Assembly: GCA_017472965.1 (NCBI GenBank)
Contig: JAFUNR010000006.1
Location: 1-64,000, forward strand
Reading direction: 5' to 3'
Source: Oscillospiraceae bacterium
GTDB lineage: Bacteria; Bacillota; Clostridia; Oscillospirales; Ruminococcaceae
DNA: 64,000 bases
The notes beneath the pieces were generated by a model. It worked only from the letters and a program-made list of their open reading frames with translations. It ran no database searches and had not been told where the DNA came from. The translations under genes and the position numbers were made by a program. Positions 58,872 through 64,000 of this stretch are shown here, one piece after another. The first letter of the stretch is position 1; the number at the start of each line of letters is the position of its first letter.

Positions 58872-59750
58872 TTATTTACGGTTCGCTTCGGCGCGGCTGA
58901 TCAGATAACGGCCGGTTTTGACCATCAGCGCTGCGGCATCGGGCAGCAGCTCGGTGGGGAAGGGCCGCAGGAAGTTGTCGGCCTCAAAGGTCAGATCGCC
59001 GGTGTAGCCGATCTCGCCCAGTGCGGCAAAGACGCTCTCCCAATCCAGCTTCTGCATAAAGGGCATGGTATGGTTATCCTGTTTGTAGTCCACATCGTGC
59101 ACATGCAGCGCCTTCAGACGATCGGGACCCATGGCGCGGATGAAATCGGCGGGATCCTGTCCCACCAGCGCACAGTGGCCGATATCCAGACAACCCACGA
59201 TCCACGGGCTGTTCACCTCGTCCAGCAATGTGCAGAATTCCTCCGGTGTGGAGCAGACACTGTCTATGATGCAGCCGCGGTCGTTATCGTACTGCCACAT
59301 ATTTTCGGCACAGACATGGATGTTGAACTTTTCGCAATAGGGGATCAGCTTGCGGTAAAGCTCCACATTCATATCCCACAGCAACTTTTTGTTTTTGGCA
59401 TAGGGGATGTGGTGAATGGGGTGCACGACGATGTTGCGCACGCCCAGAATGGAGGAAACCTCCATCGAGCGGATGATCCAGTTCCACACGGTGGAATCAT
59501 AGGGCTCCTCATCCAGCAGTGTGGGGAAGGGGGCGTGTGCCTGATTGGCGGTGATGCCAAGCTCATCCTGCAGCGCACGCATCGTCAGGGCATACTCGCG
59601 CCAGTTATCCTGACACCAGGGACCCTCGGTGTTGCGCATGGGAAAGAAAGACCAGTCAATGCAGTCATAGCCGGCGGCAGCAAGGATACGCACGGCGGCT
59701 TCATCGCCCAGACGGGCGGCAATGATATCGGTCTGCGTGGAAAGCTTCAT
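58872..59750 (-). CDS. sugar phosphate isomerase/epimerase-like TIM-barrel protein
   Basis: The 292-residue protein belongs to the xylose isomerase-like (AP endonuclease 2) superfamily, with metal-binding residues in IVVHPIHHIPYAK near 113, HVCAENMWQY near 145, VGCLDIGHCALVG near 185 and LTFEADNF near 265. Such enzymes isomerise or epimerise sugars, keto-sugars or inositols. It starts behind AAAAAGGAGATA and has a promoter at 59807-59835. The SDR gene follows, so the pair may act on one sugar. Confidence 0.85.
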   Translation of the reverse strand: MKLSTQTDIIAARLGDEAAVRILAAAGYDCIDWSFFPMRNTEGPWCQDNWREYALTMRALQDELGITANQAHAPFPTLLDEEPYDSTVWNWIIRSMEVSSILGVRNIVVHPIHHIPYAKNKKLLWDMNVELYRKLIPYCEKFNIHVCAENMWQYDNDRGCIIDSVCSTPEEFCTLLDEVNSPWIVGCLDIGHCALVGQDPADFIRAMGPDRLKALHVHDVDYKQDNHTMPFMQKLDWESVFAALGEIGYTGDLTFEADNFLRPFPTELLPDAAALMVKTGRYLISRAEANRK

Positions 59751-59806
59751 CTTCGTATCTCCTTTTTCTTCGCCGCAGGGCGGCGGGTTTCTTTTCCGAT
59801 GATTTC

Positions 59807-59835
59807 AGTATACACCACCGGCTCAAATCGGACAA
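59807..59835 (-). promoter_or_regulatory. promoter of the isomerase/SDR operon
   Basis: On the minus strand TTGTCC (59830-59835) and TATACT (59807-59812) are spaced 17 bases. It is divergent from the metK promoter. Confidence 0.65.
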
Positions 59836-59858
59836 TCCTTTTTTGGAAAAAATAACAC

Positions 59859-59887
59859 TTGACATTTCCTGTATAAATGTTTATAAT
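59859..59887 (+). promoter_or_regulatory. consensus promoter of metK
   Basis: TTGACA (59859-59864) and TATAAT (59882-59887), both perfect, are spaced 17 bases. Confidence 0.9.
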
Positions 59888-59928
59888 ATCTCTTTAGACA
59901 AAGTGATGTCCGTTCAAAACCGAATACT

Positions 59929-60025
59929 GCTTATCAAGAGTGACGGAGGGGACAGGCCCTGTGAAGTCCGGCAACCTGCTGCAAGGTAAGGTGCCAAATC
60001 CTGCGGTAAATGCCGAAAGATAAGT
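59929..60025 (+). promoter_or_regulatory. SAM-I (S-box) riboswitch
   Basis: P1 pairs CTTATC (59930-59935) with GATAAG (60019-60024). The conserved core reads AAGAGTGACGGAGGGAC, then GAAGTCCGGCAACCTGC, then GGTGCCAAATCCTGC, the S-box landmarks. It precedes metK, a standard target, and is followed by a terminator. Confidence 0.95.
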
Positions 60026-60030
60026 CTTGT

Positions 60031-60067
60031 GACTGCCCTGGCCTTTATCGGTCCGGGCAGTTTTTTT
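60031..60067 (+). terminator. terminator of the SAM riboswitch
   Basis: ACTGCCC pairs with GGGCAGT and is followed by seven T. Binding of SAM to the upstream aptamer should let this hairpin form and stop metK transcription. Confidence 0.9.
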
Positions 60068-60143
60068 GCGGCCGTTTGGCCGGAATGCCTGATTTATCGA
60101 AAATACCGATGAAAATGTGTTGTGCAAAAAGAAAGGAAAGAAC

Positions 60144-61289
<1,146 letters not shown>

Positions 61290-61316
61290 GCGAAAAAATA
61301 TTCAGGAACATAAAGA

Positions 61317-61356
61317 TCCCCGGCCTGCGGGTGCGATCGCATCCACAGGCCGGGGG
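61317..61356 (+). terminator. bidirectional terminator
   Basis: CCCCGGCCTG (61318-61327) pairs with CAGGCCGGGG (61346-61355) with an inner stem. It lies between metK and the converging ZIP gene. Confidence 0.75.
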
Positions 61357-61374
61357 TTATTCTTTTTGAAGGTT

Positions 61375-62124
61375 TTATCCCAGCAGCACATCGGTGATAA
61401 GCATGATGCAAAAGCCCACCAGCAGCGCATAGGTCACACCGCGGCTGTTGTCGTGGTGAGTTTCGGGGATCATTTCATCACTGATCACATACAGCATGGT
61501 GCCGCCGGCAAATGCCAGCGCAAAGGGCAGAATAGCGGAAGCCACGCTCACGGCAAAATAGCCAAGCAGCGTGCCGACAACCTCCACCAGTCCGGTGAGC
61601 ATGGCGCAGAAAAAGGTGCGCCGTGCCGGAACGCCTGCCGCCAGCATGGGTCCGATGATGACCATGCCCTCGGGAATGTTCTGCAGCGCAATACCGCCGG
61701 CGATCACCAGTGCCTGTGCGGTATCACCCGCACCGAAACCAACGCCCGCGGCAATGCCTTCGGGCAGGTTGTGGATGGCGATGGCGGTCACGAACAGCAG
61801 CACGCGGCTCAGATTGGCATTGTTGTGGCTTTCCGGCTCTGCGCCGGCCAGCCGGTGCAGGTGGGGCACCAGCTTGTCGATCAGATTCAGACACAGCGCA
61901 CCGGCAAAGATGCCGGTCACTGCATACAGCAGCCCGAACTGTCCGCCGTATTCCAGCGAGGGCAGGATCAGCCCCAGCACGGCGGCGGCAAGCATGACGC
62001 CGGCGGCGAAAGAAAGCACGATATCCGAAAACTTATGAGAGATGCGCCGGAAGATAAAACCGATCAGCGATCCCGCCACGGTGGCGCCGCCCACACCAAG
62101 GGCGGTCAGCAATACCATCTGCAT
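61375..62124 (-). CDS. ZIP-family metal transporter
   Basis: The 249-residue membrane protein has eight predicted helices and the ZIP signature in helices four and five: HNLPEG (residues 118-123) and QNIPEG (148-153), which line the metal path. A histidine-bearing loop (PHLHR, ESHNN) lies between helices three and four. It would import zinc, iron or manganese. AAAGAAAGGAA precedes the start. It lies 40 bases downstream of the flavo-diiron gene on the same strand and may be co-transcribed. Confidence 0.9.
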   Translation of the reverse strand: MQMVLLTALGVGGATVAGSLIGFIFRRISHKFSDIVLSFAAGVMLAAAVLGLILPSLEYGGQFGLLYAVTGIFAGALCLNLIDKLVPHLHRLAGAEPESHNNANLSRVLLFVTAIAIHNLPEGIAAGVGFGAGDTAQALVIAGGIALQNIPEGMVIIGPMLAAGVPARRTFFCAMLTGLVEVVGTLLGYFAVSVASAILPFALAFAGGTMLYVISDEMIPETHHDNSRGVTYALLVGFCIMLITDVLLG

Positions 62125-62164
62125 AGCTTGTTCCTTTCTTTACAGCAGCTTTGTGCCGCAGTAT

Positions 62165-63313
62165 TCAGCGCAGTTCCGCGCACAGGGCGTTCAGCTGCGT
62201 ATCGGTGGCTTCATCGGGTGCGGACAGGATCTTCACACTGTTTGCGGCGAAAGTCAGATTCCTGCACTTTTCCAGCATGCCCTGCATGATGCGCGCCGCA
62301 ACCGGTGCCCAGCTGCCGTTTTCGATGAAAGCGACCGTGCGGTTGGCAAAGCCGCGCTCGGTCAGATGATCGATAAACTGCTTCATAAAGGGGAAGATGT
62401 CCCCGTTGTAGGTGGTGGTGGCCAGCACCAGTCTGCTGTAACGGAAGGCATCCGCCACGGCCTGCGACATATCGCAGCGCGCCAGATCGTAAACCTTCAC
62501 CGTGCTGCCGGCAGCGGTCAGCTTTTCTGCCAGCTGCAGCGCTGCCTTTTTGGTGTTGCCGTAAACGGAGGTGTAAGCGATGACCACACCATCCTCCTCG
62601 GCACGGTAGGCGGACCAGATATCATACAGGCGCAGATATTCGCTCAGATCGCCGGTCAGCACCGGACCGTGCAGCGGGCAGATGGCTTTGATCTCCAGAC
62701 CGGCGGCCTTTTTCAGCAGCGCCTGTACCTGTGCGCCGTATTTGCCCACAATGCCGATGTAATAGCGGCGGGCCTCGTCTGCCCAGGGCTCCTGCGTATC
62801 CCAGGTGCCGAATTTGCCGAAGCCGTCGGCGGAAAACAGCACCTTATCGGCGGCATCATAGGTCACGATGACCTCGGGCCAGTGTACCATCGGCGCAGTG
62901 AGGAAGGTCAGCTCGTGGCGGCCCAGCGAAAGGGTGCTGCCCTCGGCAGCCGTCACCTGACGGCCGGCGAAATCCGTGCCGAAGAAATTCTTCATCATGG
63001 CAAAGGCGCGGGCAGAGGCCACGATCTTTGCCTCGGGGTAAGTATCGGCGAACAGGCGGATACCGGCGGAATGATCCGGCTCCATGTGGTGCACCACCAG
63101 ATAATCCGGGGTACGGTCACCCAGCACGGCCTGCAGGTTTTCCATCCACTCGTTGATAAAATGAGCGTCAGCCGTATCCATAACGGCGATTTTCTCATCC
63201 AGAATAATGTAGGAATTGTAGGACATTCCGTTGGGTACCGGATACTGTCCCTCAAAAAGATCCAGCTTGCGGTCGTTTACGCCGATATACAGGATGTCGT
63301 TGCTGATGTTCAT
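62165..63313 (-). CDS. flavo-diiron protein (A-type flavoprotein)
   Basis: The 382-residue enzyme reduces oxygen to water (or nitric oxide to nitrous oxide) in strict anaerobes. The metallo-beta-lactamase-like domain has the di-iron ligands His76, Glu78, Asp80 and His81 in HHMEPDHSAG, plus MVHWPEV and CPLHGPV. A C-terminal flavodoxin domain (from about residue 245, VVIAYTSVYGNTKKAA) binds FMN. Electrons normally come from rubredoxin; the window's rubredoxin is at 49560. A promoter lies at 63359-63388. Confidence 0.95.
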   Translation of the reverse strand: MNISNDILYIGVNDRKLDLFEGQYPVPNGMSYNSYIILDEKIAVMDTADAHFINEWMENLQAVLGDRTPDYLVVHHMEPDHSAGIRLFADTYPEAKIVASARAFAMMKNFFGTDFAGRQVTAAEGSTLSLGRHELTFLTAPMVHWPEVIVTYDAADKVLFSADGFGKFGTWDTQEPWADEARRYYIGIVGKYGAQVQALLKKAAGLEIKAICPLHGPVLTGDLSEYLRLYDIWSAYRAEEDGVVIAYTSVYGNTKKAALQLAEKLTAAGSTVKVYDLARCDMSQAVADAFRYSRLVLATTTYNGDIFPFMKQFIDHLTERGFANRTVAFIENGSWAPVAARIMQGMLEKCRNLTFAANSVKILSAPDEATDTQLNALCAELR

Positions 63314-63358
63314 GATGACTTTTACTTCCTTCTTTCAGAATCGTTTTGCTTTCCCTTA

Positions 63359-63388
63359 TTATAGCAGAAGAAATCGGTATTGTTCAAG
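63359..63388 (-). promoter_or_regulatory. promoter of the flavo-diiron gene
   Basis: On the minus strand TTGAAC (63383-63388) and a perfect TATAAT (63359-63364) are spaced 18 bases. Confidence 0.7.
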
Positions 63389-63407
63389 GGGTTCCTGTGT
63401 GCGGCGT

Positions 63408-64000
63408 TCAGAAGCATTTGCCGCTGCGGCAGTCTTCTGCCTCCGTACCGCGGAAGCACAGCTCGTTGGGGCACTGTCCGTCCGTCTGCAGCTTTAGCAG
63501 ATTCTGCACTGTGGTCTCGGCAATGTTGGCAAGCGCCTCCTCTGTCAGGAATGCCTGATGCGAGGTCACAAGCACGTTCGGCATGGACATCAGCCGCGCC
63601 AGCGTGTCATCCTCCAGAATATGGCCGGAATTGTCCTCAAAGAACAGATCGGCTTCCTCCTCGTACACATCCAGACACGCCGCACCCACCTGACGGGATT
63701 TGATGCCCGCCAGCAGGGCTTCCGCGTCTACCAGAGCCCCGCGGGAGGTATTCAGCAGCACCACACCCCGCTTGCAGCGTGCAAGAGAGGCGGCGTCGAT
63801 GATGTGATGGGTATCCTCCGTCAGCGGGCAGTGCAGCGAGATGATATCGCTGCCGGCGAACAGTTCGTCAAGAGAAACATACCGCACCGTATCACCGTTG
63901 TCAAGACCCTTGGCGGGGAATTTGTCGTAGGCGAGCACCTTCATGCCAAAGCCGCGGCAGATATCGATAAATACCCGTCCGATGCGCCCCGTGCCGATGA
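63408..64000 (-). CDS. D-lactate dehydrogenase-type 2-hydroxyacid dehydrogenase, 5' end outside the window
   Basis: The gene runs off the right edge, so only the last 197 or so residues are visible. They begin in the NAD-binding motif (IGTGRIGRVF, read from the edge), continue with SLHCPLTEDTHHIID, LLNTSRGALVD with the conserved Arg, DVYEEEADLF near the active-site Glu and SHQAFLTEEA with the catalytic His. This C-terminal half is characteristic of fermentative D-lactate dehydrogenases, which reduce pyruvate with NADH. It lies 94 bases upstream of the flavo-diiron gene on the same strand. Confidence 0.9.
   Translation of the reverse strand, partial: IGTGRIGRVFIDICRGFGMKVLAYDKFPAKGLDNGDTVRYVSLDELFAGSDIISLHCPLTEDTHHIIDAASLARCKRGVVLLNTSRGALVDAEALLAGIKSRQVGAACLDVYEEEADLFFEDNSGHILEDDTLARLMSMPNVLVTSHQAFLTEEALANIAETTVQNLLKLQTDGQCPNELCFRGTEAEDCRSGKCF

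Noticed and set aside
59929-60067. SAM-I riboswitch as a novelty
   Set aside because: It has standard S-box features and a standard metK target. Recorded as a feature only.

Overview
The window looks like a chromosomal segment of an anaerobic, GC-rich (roughly 55-60 %) Gram-positive gut bacterium of the Clostridia, most likely Oscillospirales/Ruminococcaceae. The reasons are strong AGGAGG-type ribosome binding sites, TTGACA/TATAAT-like promoters, short lipoprotein signals, Firmicutes-type riboswitches (a purine-class aptamer and an S-box), a GlpP antiterminator, and an anaerobe's oxygen defence (rubrerythrin, rubredoxin, flavo-diiron protein, glycyl radical enzyme). No rRNA, tRNA, CRISPR array, phage or intact transposase was recognised. 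The lineage assignment is inference.

Layout. 1-750: AT-rich leader region with a possible small RNA, then a variant purine riboswitch and terminator. 869-5868: nucleoside-type BMP ABC importer (lipoprotein, double ATPase, two permeases). 6121-10953: a Gfo/Idh oxidoreductase fused to a hexapeptide acyltransferase, a heparinase II/III-like lyase and a GNAT protein. 11137-14937 (minus): uncharacterised protein, AraC/GyrI regulator, then a coupled GntR-DUF5662-DUF1643 operon. 15131-18617: CBS protein, then a minus-strand M20 peptidase/DUF5058/membrane-partner operon. 18821-27126: GH2 beta-galactosidase, L-serine dehydratase, LD-carboxypeptidase, GH36-like alpha-galactosidase, DUF2284. 27237-34424: glycerol catabolism (GlpP, GlpA-like dehydrogenase, FAD oxidoreductase, DUF1667, GlpK), interrupted by a lower-GC creatininase-family gene between REP-like repeats. 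34548-40308: AI-2E-type permease, acyltransferase-like protein and four consecutive lipoproteins. 40504-46461: PurM, GH38 alpha-mannosidase, SASA esterase, UroD-family protein. 46617-49949: small proteins, an RHH repressor with a palindromic operator candidate, an esterase, and rubrerythrin/rubredoxin behind a Fur-type box. 50212-57960: acyltransferase 3, an orphan glycyl radical enzyme, an amber-interrupted gene, a C39-like protein, an AraC regulator and a GH127 enzyme. 58075-64000: SDR and sugar isomerase-like genes, S-box/metK, ZIP transporter, flavo-diiron protein and a D-lactate dehydrogenase cut by the window edge.

How it works together. Much of the window reads as host or plant glycan use (beta-galactose, alpha-galactose, alpha-mannose, beta-L-arabinofuranose, acetyl groups, an acidic polysaccharide), feeding sugar, serine and glycerol catabolism. 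AraC and GntR regulators are scattered among these genes. Nucleoside import appears to be switched by an RNA that senses a purine compound, SAM synthesis by a SAM riboswitch, and glycerol use by GlpP acting at a leader terminator.

The most notable item is the riboswitch at 599-750. It keeps the canonical purine-aptamer contacts U47, U51 and C74, but the base-triple layer next to the ligand (positions 22/52/73 in B. subtilis xpt numbering) is changed together from U-A-A to C-G-G. That suggests an altered-specificity variant controlling a nucleoside importer.
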